Part shown: piece after piece, positions 8,331-15,886 of the stretch
How the letters are laid out: each line of letters starts with the position of its first letter
Numbering within the stretch: position 1 is the stretch's first letter
Assembly: GCA_000151295.1 (NCBI GenBank)
Contig: GG745335.1
Coordinates: 890,460-906,345, forward strand
From: Allomyces macrogynus ATCC 38327
Lineage: Eukaryota; Blastocladiomycota; Blastocladiomycetes; Blastocladiales; Blastocladiaceae
Reading direction: 5' to 3'
Length of the DNA stretch: 15,886 bases
The notes under the pieces: generated by a model
What the model was told of the DNA's origin: nothing
Database searches by the model: none
The model's input: only the letters and a program-made list of their open reading frames with translations
Translations under genes and position numbers: made by a program

Positions 8331-8640
8331 AAGGCGCCGGAACGGAGAGGCATCGTGTTCCTTTGTCCACGAAATACGAATCTGTGCCGACGTCTCTATT
8401 GGCCGATTTCCACTGGCGTGGCTGCGCATGCCTCCATCTTAATTTGCAGCACTACATATGACAAGGAGCGAGTAGTGCAGAGAGCGCGGTGTTCTGACGT
8501 GTCGAGGCGCGACACGGGAGAGTACCATGGAGGCCCCCAGCCAGCAATTTCCGGGAAGTTGTTGGGTGGGGTTGGACGAGCCCGGGTCTCTTTTTTGCTT
8601 TTGTGTAGCAGTCAGACAGGGTCGCCTCGGCGAGGTGGAG
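8331..8640 (+). repeat. Diverged copy of the F-box gene 3' flank
   Basis: Continues the duplicated segment beyond the pseudogene. CAAGGAGCGAGTAGTGCAGAG (8462-8482) matches 7601-7621; GTTGGACGAGCCCGGGTC matches the stretch near 7718-7733; CAGGGTCGCCTC near 8617-8628 matches 7788-7799. Because non-coding flank was copied too, the event was a DNA-level tandem duplication and not retroposition. The parental AATAAA is not preserved (TCTTAATTTGC). Confidence 0.7.
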
Positions 8641-8933
8641 CGTGCTCCACGGCGAGCTGAACCGCGATCCACGGCAAGGTGGACTGAGAACCACGGTGAG
8701 ACGTTTGTTCCCAGCGTGTGGTTTGGGCATTCCCGCGGGTGGAGAGTGTCGATAAAGAAGAGTGGAGAGTGTCGATAAAGAAGAGCACACAGAGCAAGGC
8801 ACGTTGCACTGCGCGAAAGTGACCACCAAGAGCGCACGGTCTGTGAAATGCGGGTCCAATCACGACAGCGAAAAAGCAGCGCAAATTCAAAAAAACTACC
8901 CGCACAAAACAAAAGCCCCTATCCACCCCATGT
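8641..8933. other. Intergenic spacer, uS4m 3' side
   Basis: Nearly 300 bases without a recognisable gene. It contains a short imperfectly spaced inverted repeat (GTGGAGC/GCTCCAC, straddling 8635-8650), a two-copy 23-bp repeat, and an A-rich stretch on the plus strand (8870-8915) that is presumably the 3'UTR of the minus-strand ribosomal protein gene. Confidence 0.4.
8739..8784 (+). repeat. Perfect two-copy 23-bp tandem repeat
   Basis: A 23-base unit beginning GTGGAGAGTGTCGATAAAG occurs twice in a row without mismatch (8739-8761, 8762-8784). Identity of the copies suggests a recent slippage or duplication. No function is apparent. Confidence 0.9.
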
Positions 8934-9906
8934 CTACACACGCTTCGAGTAATACTCGTGCGCAAGACCGTGCACCTCCGGCGGGAACGGCGACGGGATC
9001 TCGCACTTGCCCGGCTTGACCATGGGCGACCGCACAAACACGCCCGAGCACGTGTTGAAGTTGACCTCGAGGTACTCTGGAATGAACATCCACGGCGCCT
9101 GGAACGGCCGCGGCGTGAACTTGAGCGGCGCCGGACCCGACTGGCCCATCTTCTTGCCGACCTTCTCGATCAGGAGCGCCTCGTCAGGCGTCGGCTCGGC
9201 GTTGGCCTCGCCGTCAGCCTCCTCAGATGCAGGAGTGGACGAGCGGGTGGAGAGCATCGCGATCGCGGTCGGTGCGACCGTGTACATGTCGCCGTCCTTG
9301 AGCAGATACGACGGCTGCTTGCACTGTGGGAGAACAAAAAAACCAGCGTCAGTCGACATTCTCCGCCCCGCGCAATCACCTCATCGCGCCAACCCGCAAC
9401 GCACCTTCTTGCCATTCACCATGACCTTGCCATGCGACACCATCTGGCGCGCCGCGTAGACCGACGGCGCAAACGTCGACCGGAACAGAGCCACATCCAA
9501 GCGACGCTCGAGCGGCGCAAACGTGAGTGCCTGCATCGGCGGCAGCTTACGGCGACCGCGCGTGTTCTCCTCGCCTTGCGCCGGCTTGAACGTATCGCCG
9601 TACACGGGCAGCGGCTCCGACTGCCACGTCGAGACAAACTGGCGCTCGGTGATGTTACCACCGTGGTAGGCGCGAATTTCCTTTTTGGCCTGCCACATTT
9701 GCTGGAAGAGCGTGCGCCGCGCGAGGTCCGGGTAGAAGTTGCGCGAGGCCAGATTGTACAGGTTCTTCTTGTTCCACGACATGCGCAGCAGGCCGCGCGT
9801 CACGCTAGATGTAAGAGGATCATTTGGTCGGTTGGTCGGGTGATGTTGATGGTTGTGTTGGTTGTGCGGCCGCGGCGCACCTGAACCGGTTCGGGCGGAC
9901 TTTCAT
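8934..9906 (-). CDS. NAM9: Mitochondrial small-subunit ribosomal protein uS4m (Nam9-like)
   Basis: Three exons on the minus strand: 9906-9881, 9804-9405 and 9323-8934, giving 271 residues. Introns are 76 and 81 nt (donors GTGCGC and GTGCGT; acceptors CTAG and ACAG), and both joins keep frame. The first exon is only 26 nt and encodes MKVRPNRF plus two bases of the next codon. Exon 2 carries [20 protein letters not shown], the [12 protein letters not shown] motif (54-65) and the start of the S4 RNA-binding domain (about 107-160, [21 protein letters not shown]). Exon 3 begins in [16 protein letters not shown], equivalent to the HPSYTLKPGDM segment of yeast Nam9. It ends with the fungal Nam9 C-terminal block [20 protein letters not shown]...[22 protein letters not shown]. 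The long insert of yeast Nam9 (486 residues) is mostly missing. The protein binds 15S rRNA and nucleates small-subunit assembly in the mitochondrial matrix. Confidence 0.93.
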
Positions 9907-10236
9907 GGTGGAGGTTCAGGCCGGTATCGTGTTGCAGCAAGTCCGCGTGGCCGTGGTCCAAATCTCGAGTCGGGGCGCAATGAAATCGGCGACAGAGTGG
10001 TCCATCTAGTCGGAACAGAAAGCAAGCTGATCAACTTGAGCTGTGTTGCTGTGTGTTGCCAACATCGAAGTGGGAGTGCGACGGAGCAGGTGACTTGACC
10101 TGACCGCGTACACACGGTCGTGCGAGCTGTTGCAGTGATCAACCACCTGCGACTAAATACACACGTTGGATTGGCGCAACGACCAATAATTCATCAAGAA
10201 ACTCGCTGCAGCTAAAACCACCTCCAACCCGCGATC
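9907..10236. promoter_or_regulatory. Shared divergent promoter of uS4m and NOP12
   Basis: A 330-base spacer between the outward-facing starts of a mitochondrial ribosomal protein gene and a 60S-biogenesis gene. No TATAAA is evident for either. The NOP12 side is AT-richer (10150-10200). Nothing coding is recognisable. Confidence 0.5.
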
Positions 10237-11956
10237 ATGTCCGGCTTTGACGCGCTGTTCAAGCGCGACCCGACGAAATTCGACGCCGAGCTCGACTCGC
10301 TCTTTGCCGTCTCGAAGACGGCAGCGAAGCCGACACCTACTGCCGCATCAGCATCCTCCAAGAAGCAGCCGGCTGCGCCGTCGAAGCAAACAGCAAAGAA
10401 GCCGGCGACCAAGCCGAGGGGCGCAGCCGCAGTTGTGGCCGCTGCCTCCGCGGCGTCCTCTGACGAGGCGAGCGACGAGGAAGAGGGCAGTGGCGAGGAA
10501 GAGGACGAAGATGCTGAGAGTGGAGACGACGAGGACGTTGCCATGACTGCCGCGTCGGACGACGAGGCCGAGTCCGCTTCAGGCGACAGTGACGACGACG
10601 AGGAGGAGAGTGGCGACGAGGAGGGCGATGATGAGGAGGCCGCTGACGGCAGCGATGACGGCGAGGAGGACGAGGAGGACGCGTCCGAATCCGCCGACGA
10701 AGCGACCAGCGATGCTGACGACGAAACTGCCGCCAATGCGGCATCTGCCGCGGGTCAGGACGAGAAGCCCAAGTCCAAGAAGCAGCTCGAAAAGGAAAAG
10801 CTGACACGGACCGTGTTTGTTGGCAATGTGACCATCAAGGCCTCTGAAAAGGTGGGCATTTGCGCTTTCCCGACATTCTGCAACGGGACATCACTGATCT
10901 CGACATCTCCTGTCCGCGGCCTCTAGTTGATCGACCACAAGTTCAAGCAGCTCTTTGCCAAGTACGGCAAGGTCGAGTCTGTGCGGTACCGGTCGATTGT
11001 ACGGTCGCTTCCCTCCTCCCCACCTCGGCACCAGCACCTCTGACCCAATCCCCTTCCTCCCACCTTCTAGGCCTTCTCCGACGCCCTCCCGCGCAAGCTC
11101 AACTTCAAGCTTAAAAACTTCCACCCGTCGCGCAACACGATGCACGCCTACGTCGTCTTCACCGACGCGATTTCGGCGCGCAAGGCCGCGGGCGCCGCCA
11201 ACGGCACCATTTTTGAAAGCAAGCACCTGCGCACCGACTACTGCGGCCCAGACGCTCCGGCGGCGGCAGGCGACGCCGAAGACGACGAGGCCGTGGCTAA
11301 GCGCACGCGCGACCCGAAACGGTGTGTGTTTGTGGGCAACGTGCCGTTCGACGTCGAGGACGAGGAACTGTGGGAGTTTTTCGGGCAGGTGGCCGAGGTC
11401 GATTCGGTGCGCGTGATTCGCGACCGCAAGTTGGGGATTGGCAAGGGGTTTGCGTACGGTACGTGGAGTCGCGAGAGGGAGGTGGTGGGTGGTGCGGTTG
11501 CGACGGGTGGACTGATTTGGTTTCTTTTTCCTCGAGATAGTGCAATTCAAGGAACGGTCGTCGGTCCCGCTCGCGCTCAAGCTGCACGAGACCAAGTTCA
11601 GGAACAAGCCGCTGCGCATCTTCAAGTGCATGAAGGAGACGGGGCCGGGCGCCGCCGGCCCGCAGCAGCAGCAACAACAGCAAAAGGGGCGTGGCAGTAG
11701 CACCAGCAAGGGCGGCAGGCCCGGTACAGGTCCGTCCAAGCCTGGTGTTGCGGGCAAGCCAGGCAAGAAGCGCACGCGCGACAGCACTGATGACGGCGAG
11801 CCGGCCAGGAAGCGTGCACGCAAGCCCAAGACGAGCAAGCAGGCGGCGAGTTGGAAGAAGGGCCACGAGGCCAAGAAGCGCAAGACGGCCGCGGAGCTGC
11901 CGCGCAAGTTGGCCAAGAAGGTCAAGAAGTTGAACGCGCAGTCGGGCAAGAAGTGA
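10237..11956 (+). CDS. NOP12: Nop12/RBM34-like nucleolar two-RRM protein
   Basis: Four exons: 10237-10851, 10927-10998, 11071-11458 and 11541-11956, giving 496 residues. Introns are 75, 72 and 82 nt (donors GTGGGC, GTACGG, GTACGT). Each join restores RRM sequence: ASEK/LIDHKFKQLF, YRSI/AFSDALPRKLNF and GFAY/VQFKERSS. The N-terminus (MSGFDALF...) leads into a long acidic Asp/Glu/Ser region, roughly residues 73-170. RRM1 starts at RTVFVGN (191) and is split by the long basic loop typical of Nop12 and RBM34; it ends near residue 277. RRM2 runs from CVFVGNVPFD (314) through RDRKLGIGKGFAYVQF to about 389. The tail is Lys/Arg-rich (RKRARKPK, KKRK) and should act as nuclear/nucleolar localisation. 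Yeast Nop12 binds pre-rRNA and helps mature 5.8S rRNA in 60S precursors. It is convergent with VMA6, 283 bases between stops. Confidence 0.92.
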
Positions 11957-12239
11957 CATATTTTGGGTGTGATTTAGTGTTCATAAACTCTCGTGTTTTC
12001 TCTTCCATTGTGGATCGATCTGTCCTGGACCATCGGAGAGCTGGCCGATCAGCTTCGCGCGAGCAAACGGTCAGAGGAGGTGCATCGAATGCGATCAGAA
12101 CTGGCCAGGATGCAGTGATATCCGATTTTTATCGAGGCTTTTCCTTCGTATCCGTGTCCATCCGACGCCAGCGGATGCAATCGCAAAAGCAGGCACGACC
12201 CCTCCTCCCGCCAACCGAACGAGACCGACCGACGCGCAC
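11957..12239. other. Convergent 3' spacer between NOP12 and VMA6
   Basis: 283 bases shared by the 3' ends of two genes that face each other. CATAAA (11981-11986) on the plus strand and GATAAAAA on the minus strand near 12126-12133 are weak poly(A)-signal candidates. No coding sequence is recognisable. Confidence 0.4.
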
Positions 12240-13485
12240 TCAAAAGATGTTGACGTAGTTGCCGATGCGGTCGCGCTGGTTCTGGGCAATGCACTCGGCA
12301 ATCCAGACAATGTTGCGAATCTCCTGCTCCTTGAGCTTGAGGAACGCGTAGAAGATGCCGTACTGGAACTGCGACATGTAGGAGAGCTTGTTGAGCGCGA
12401 CTTCGCGCTCAAAGAAGCGGTCCTCGAGCGTCTTGTGCTCAGACGTGTCAAAGAGCACGCGGTAGTTCTGGTTGAACGAGCGTGGCCGGTGAGCTCGAAG
12501 TGTCGACCTGAAAGCAGGTGGAGAAGAGACGCACCGCGTAGCTCTCAATGACGCCCTTGACCGCATCCTCGTCGTCGACGCGCGCCAACCGCATAACGCC
12601 GTCCGGGTAGAGGAGGCCGCACGTCGGGTAGAGTTTGCTGCGGTCGTCCTTGGACAGCTCGGTGCCAAACGAGTTGATGGTGATGTTAATCACGCGACGG
12701 TCGGCTTCAAACTAAGAAAGACAAGCGATGGTGTTCAGAATCGTGACGCGATATGTCGTCGAACGAACGCGGCGTGCGTGAGCACACGCACCTCGAGAAT
12801 GGACTTCATAACCTCGGCTGTGACGTCGTCGAGCTCGGTCGTGCAGAAGCGGTAGAAGTCCTCGAGGTAGGCCTTGTAGAGCGTGCTGCGAATAATTTCA
12901 ATATTAAGCTCGTCGAGGTCGTGGCTCGACAGGCAGTTCTTGAAGTAGGGGCCTGTTGCGTCGGAACTCATCCGTGAGATGCAGATCATAACGTCTTCAA
13001 AACCCCGTCAAGCGCGTACCGAGCGGCGTATCGACGAGCACAGTCTGGTAGAGATCTTGCACGGTGGTCGCGACTGTCAAGGCGGCCATCGAGTCAAAGA
13101 AGCCGAGCGGGTGACACTTGTCGAGCAATTCGGCCGCGTCGCGCTCGTGCAGCGTGCCCGTGATGATGAGAATGACGTTGTCGATCATGTACGAGTAGGT
13201 CAGGTACTCGAGAAACTTGGCGAGCGGGCCCACGGCGTTGCTGCGCAGGTACTCGAAATCAGCAACGAGCCGATCCGTCAACTTTTCGAGGAGCACGGCG
13301 GTTGTGACGGGTGGTGGCTCGTTGGCAAGGAAATTGCCGTAATCGGTGGCCGAGAGCTGCAGCTTGAGGTCCTCGAGCGACTCGCACTGTGTCAAGTTCA
13401 GGTACTGGTTGCTCGAGAGCAGCGCGGCGCGGTACCCGCGCACAATGCCCTCGAGGTAGCCGTCGTCGACGTTGAAGGAGAGCAT
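12240..13485 (-). CDS. VMA6: V-type ATPase Vo subunit d
   Basis: Four minus-strand exons: 13485-13020, 12952-12792, 12711-12535 and 12467-12240, giving 343 residues, the normal size for subunit d (about 345-351). Introns are 67, 80 and 67 nt (donors GTACGC, GTGCGT, GTGCGT). Joins recover conserved sequence: [26 protein letters not shown] and VIESYA/NYRVLFD. Signature blocks are [17 protein letters not shown] (37-53), [18 protein letters not shown] (99-116), [50 protein letters not shown] and the C-terminal [18 protein letters not shown] followed by NYVNIF. Subunit d caps the proteolipid ring and couples it to the central stalk, so it is needed for proton pumping into vacuole and Golgi lumens. 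It shares an upstream region with the plus-strand CBF1 locus. Confidence 0.95.
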
Positions 13486-13876
13486 GGTGGTGATTTTGGG
13501 GGTCCGAGAATTGGCCGTGGAAATCCGAGCGTGCGTGCGAGCGCAAGGCGTGCGCGATGGGTGATCCGGATCGGGGTCGCGCAGTCGTTAGCAGCGAGCA
13601 CGTCGTAATGCACGCTGTGCACGGTCCTAATCGACGGGCCGGTTGTGCAGAGAAGACGCGCCCAGAGAGTACGCGCCGGCCGGTCAAGTCGCGGGTTCAA
13701 GTCGCGACCACGTGATCGGGCTGGGCTTCCCCACATGTTTTCTGGCTGTCCGGCTCATGTGAAACCATCGAATGTTTGTGGCAGGTAGGTCACGTATAGT
13801 GTGCACCGCCGTCACACGCCCCGCCCCCGGACGTGGCCCACCGCATGCTGCTGGCCGGGCAGAGGCGACCACCGCC
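13486..13876. promoter_or_regulatory. Divergent spacer between VMA6 and the CBF1 locus
   Basis: About 390 bases upstream of VMA6 and of the Cys-rich ORF/CBF1 locus. It holds a perfect CACGTG E-box (13709-13714), a 10-bp direct repeat TCAAGTCGCG (13684-13693 and 13697-13706) just before it, and a partial site TCACGT (13786-13791). No TATA box is evident on either strand. Confidence 0.5.
13709..13716 (-). promoter_or_regulatory. Consensus Cbf1 binding site (ATCACGTG)
   Basis: Read on the minus strand this is ATCACGTG, an exact match to the RTCACRTG site bound by yeast Cbf1. It lies 224 bases upstream of the VMA6 start and 566 bases upstream of the CBF1-like ATG at 14275. Control of either gene is inference. 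Confidence 0.5.
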
Positions 13877-14089
13877 ATGGCAGCCGCCAGCACCACGGCC
13901 GACTCGCTCCCGCTGCCCGCGCCTCTTCGCCAAGACGACGACGACGACGGCACCTGCAACGACTGCCGCCCGCGCTGCCCGTCGCCGTGCCCGCTCGCCG
14001 ACCTGCACGATTGCAAGAGGCAGCTCCTCTTTGTGCCGCCCACCGCCGTGCACGCGCGCTCCCGTGAGATCGTGCTGGATATCTCGTGA
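13877..14089 (+). CDS. Small Cys-rich ORF, or 5' exon of the CBF1-like gene
   Basis: ATG at 13877 sits in a strong context (ACCGCCATGG) and opens 70 codons with the high GC third positions of neighbouring genes. It has an Asp run (residues 20-24), cysteines at 27, 30, 34, 38 and 46 (CX2CX3CX3CX7C), then RQLLFVPPTAVHARSREIVL. I do not recognise the family. It could be a separate small protein ending at TGA 14087-14089. Alternatively a GTGAGG donor at 14086 spliced to the CAG ending at 14261 (176-nt intron) would join it in frame to the Cbf1-like ORF (LDIS/PAAAMSQAD). That intron would be about twice as long as the others here. It may also be only the upstream leader. Confidence 0.4.
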   Translation: MAAASTTADSLPLPAPLRQDDDDDGTCNDCRPRCPSPCPLADLHDCKRQLLFVPPTAVHARSREIVLDIS

Positions 14090-14274
14090 GGTGCGTGCTC
14101 GCCCACCCCCACCATCGCCGCGCCCTTTCTCGACTCGCGCCGCACCTGCCCGTGCTGGCCCGCGTCCTGCTCTCGCCTCCTCTTCGCGCGCCATGTCCCC
14201 ACCGTTGCGCCCGCAACGCTCCTCTTCCACTCACCGCCGTCCCACGATGCTCTCGATGCAGTCCCGCCGCCGCC

Positions 14275-15538
14275 ATGTCCCAGGCCGACCAGACCACCGC
14301 CGCCGTCGACCCCGCCGCCACTGCTCCGGCGCCGGCGATGCCGCTTGACCAGCCGGCCGTCTCCGAGCCCATGGATGTCGACACCGCCACGTCCGCCGCC
14401 GCCGGTACTGCCGTTGCCGCCGATCCGGCGGCCCTGACCGCGGCCCCGGTCGTCACCGCGGAACCCGCCGTCATCCTACCGCAAGAAGTCCCCGCGCCTC
14501 CCGTCGTCGAGCATCGCGCCGACCATGCCGCTGCCGCCATTCCCGCGCCCGAAGCCGTTCCCGTGACGACGGCCGACGCGGCCGCCACGCTTCAGGCGGT
14601 CCCGCCGCAGCCGACACAGCTGCAAGTCGCGCTCCAGGCGGCAATGGCGACGATGCCGCCCGGGATCGACGCCGAGCAGTTCCACCAGTTGCAGCAGCAG
14701 CACCTCGAGCAGTACCAGCAGCATTTCATGGCGCAGCAGGCAGCCATGGTCGCAGCCGCAGCGGCCGCCGAGCAGCAGCAGCAGGCGGCAGCGCAGCAGG
14801 CCCAGCAGCAGCAGCAGCAGCAGCAGCAGTCAGAGATGCTCGCGTACCAAGAGGCCCAGGCCCAAGCGGCCGCGCAGGCCGTCGCGCAAGCGCAGCAACA
14901 GCAACAGCAGGACGCGCAGCAGCAGCAGCCGCCGCGGCCCGGGTCGGTTGCGTCGGGCGCCAAGCCGCCGCTCGGCACCGACGAGTGGCTCAAGCAGCGG
15001 CGCGAGTCGCACAAGGAGGTGGAACGACGCCGTCGTGAAGTGATCAACACGGGGATTGCCGAGTTGGCCAAGATCGTGCCCAATTGCTCGGACCGGAACA
15101 AGGGCGGCATCCTGCACCGCGCCGTGCAGTACATTCAGCAGCTCAAGGAGGCCGAACAGCGCAATGCCGAGCGCTGGACGCTCGACAAGATGCTCGCGGA
15201 CCGTACGTTGATTGATTGATGACGGCGCTGATCGCTCCCGGTCTCCGTTTCACCTTGACTCATCCACCTGCCTTGTCTCGTGCCGGTCAATAGAGGCCAT
15301 CAACGACCTGACTGGTTACGTCGAGTTCCTCAAGGCTGAGAACGAAGCCCTCCGCGGCCAGATCACCGCGCTCGGCGGGGAAGCGCCCCCACGCACGCAG
15401 CCGCCGGCCCCCGCCGTCCCGCCGTACCACGCGCACGCCATGGCCGCGGCCATGCACCCCGGGTACCACTACTTTGCGCCGCCACCGCCCGGCACCTGGC
15501 CGCAGATCCCGGGATACCCGCCGCACCTCATGCAGTAG
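14275..15538 (+). CDS. CBF1: Cbf1-like bHLH transcription factor with polyglutamine tracts
   Basis: Two exons, 14275-15202 and 15294-15538, with a 91-nt intron (GTACGT...ATAG), giving 390 residues. The N-terminal two thirds is Ala/Pro/Gln-rich with several polyQ runs. Residues from 236 read DEWLKQRRESHKEVERRRRE, followed by VINTGIAELAKIVP, closely matching yeast Cbf1. His246, Glu250 and Arg254 are the basic-region residues that specify CACGTG. Loop and helix 2 follow (NKGGILHRAVQYIQQLKEAE), then RWTLDKMLAD/QAINDLTGYVEFLKAE, a Cbf1-type coiled coil completed across the splice. Cbf1 binds CACGTG E-boxes, controlling sulfur amino-acid and respiratory genes and, in budding yeasts, centromeres. 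The ATG is in strong context (GCCGCCATG). The TAG at 15536 falls within a run that would otherwise read CAG CAG, and coding-like sequence continues beyond, so the C-terminus is doubtful. Confidence 0.88.
14692..14935 (+). repeat. CAG/CAA-rich polyglutamine region in the CBF1-like gene
   Basis: Repeated Gln codons in the frame of the gene, interspersed with Ala. The longest pure run is nine CAG codons (14803-14829, residues 177-185); further runs lie at 14692-14702, 14771-14784, 14893-14910 and 14917-14928. Such pure CAG runs are prone to length change. Confidence 0.9.
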
Positions 15539-15886
15539 CAGATGCTGGCTGCCGCGGCGGCCGGTGGCGCACAGCAGCCGGGCCAAGAGGTGTCGGTTAT
15601 GCATGCGGATCCAGCGGCGCAGGCTGCTGCGGTTGCGGGCTGCCCAAGCGGCGGCCGTGGCTGCGGGGATGATGTCGCCGCCGGCGACGACGCAGCCGGG
15701 CGACGATGCGGTGGCCGTGCAGCACCACCCGCCGCAGTTTGTCGTGGATGGGATGATGCAGCAGCCGGGGGCCGAGCTGGCCATGCACGACGCGGCAGCT
15801 GCCGAGCAACAACAGCAACACCAACAGCAGCAGCAAGAATTGGAGCAGCAGCAGCAACAGCTGCAAGTCAGCAGCTGCAGCCGCAA
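15539..15886 (+). pseudogene. Coding-like continuation of the CBF1-like gene beyond its stop
   Basis: After the TAG at 15536-15538 the same frame continues as QMLAAAAAGGAQQ... with the Ala/Gln/Met bias of the gene. From about 15637 the +1 frame carries on in the same style (AAQAAAVAAGMMSPPATTQ, later HHPPQFVVDGMMQQPGAEL and a second Gln-rich stretch) to the right edge. Restoring one tail would need both the TAG read as sense and a one-base shift. This is either a decayed C-terminus, a sequence error, or an unrecognised splice; it runs off the window. Confidence 0.5.

Noticed and set aside
12468..12534. Earlier acceptor sites (TTTCAG, TTCGAG) for the last VMA6 intron
   Set aside because: They are out of phase with the GTGCGT donor or leave non-conserved residues. 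CAG ending at 12468 gives VIESYA/NYRVLFD, which lines up with subunit d residue for residue.
13683..13714. Possible tRNA 3' part or B box (GGTTCAAGTC) on the plus strand
   Set aside because: The flanking bases do not form a proper T-stem, there is no A box at the right distance and no cloverleaf can be drawn.
15536..15538. Reassignment of TAG to glutamine, suggested by the TAG in a CAG run
   Set aside because: DPH5, argininosuccinate synthase, the F-box gene and uS4m all end at TAG exactly where their proteins should end, so TAG is a normal stop here.
1..15886. Mobile elements, CRISPR arrays, secondary-metabolite or defence-type clusters
   Set aside because: No transposase, reverse transcriptase, terminal repeats, spaced repeats or biosynthetic enzymes were seen. 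The genes are ordinary eukaryotic housekeeping and regulatory genes.

Overview
The window looks like nuclear DNA of a fungus. It is GC-rich with strongly GC-ending codons, the genes are tightly packed, and the introns are short (about 67-95 nt, GT...AG). Several proteins have clear fungal or opisthokont counterparts (Nam9-type mitochondrial uS4, Nop12, Vma6, Cbf1, a WDR44-like protein). Composition, intron style and poly-Ala/poly-Gln richness would fit an early-diverging fungus such as Blastocladiomycota (Allomyces-like). That placement is inference, not something the sequence proves.

Layout, left to right. (1) The 5' three quarters of a WDR44-like WD40 gene runs off the left edge on the minus strand (1-2049) and carries an N-terminal FFAT-like motif. 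(2) DPH5, diphthine methyl ester synthase, intronless, minus strand (2479-3321). (3) A divergent promoter, then argininosuccinate synthase on the plus strand (3883-5283), preceded by a TATA box and a 28-codon upstream ORF whose stop overlaps the ASS start. (4) An F-box/leucine-rich-repeat-like gene, plus strand (5802-7430), with its own TATA box. (5) A decayed tandem duplication of the 3' end and 3' flank of that gene (about 7990-8640). (6) The mitochondrial ribosomal protein uS4m (NAM9-like), three exons, minus strand (8934-9906). (7) A divergent promoter, then NOP12/RBM34-like two-RRM ribosome-biogenesis protein, four exons, plus strand (10237-11956). (8) Convergent with it, VMA6 (V-ATPase Vo subunit d), four exons, minus strand (12240-13485). 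(9) A spacer with a perfect Cbf1-type E-box, a small Cys-rich ORF or exon (13877-14089), and a CBF1-like bHLH factor with polyglutamine tracts (14275-15538). Past the annotated stop, Gln/Ala-rich coding-like sequence continues to the right edge, apparently broken by a nonsense codon and a frameshift.

The genes are mostly housekeeping and do not form one pathway. Two themes recur: translation (diphthamide on eEF2, mitochondrial small subunit, 60S biogenesis) and endomembrane function (WDR44-like, V-ATPase). I see no mobile element, CRISPR array, tRNA or rRNA gene, and no clearly novel multi-gene system. The most useful second looks are the unusual donor sites (GTRCG in 10 of 11 introns), the broken C-terminus of the CBF1-like gene with a consensus Cbf1 site upstream, the Cys-rich ORF/exon before it, the ASS upstream ORF, the FFAT-like motif, and the duplicated F-box remnant.
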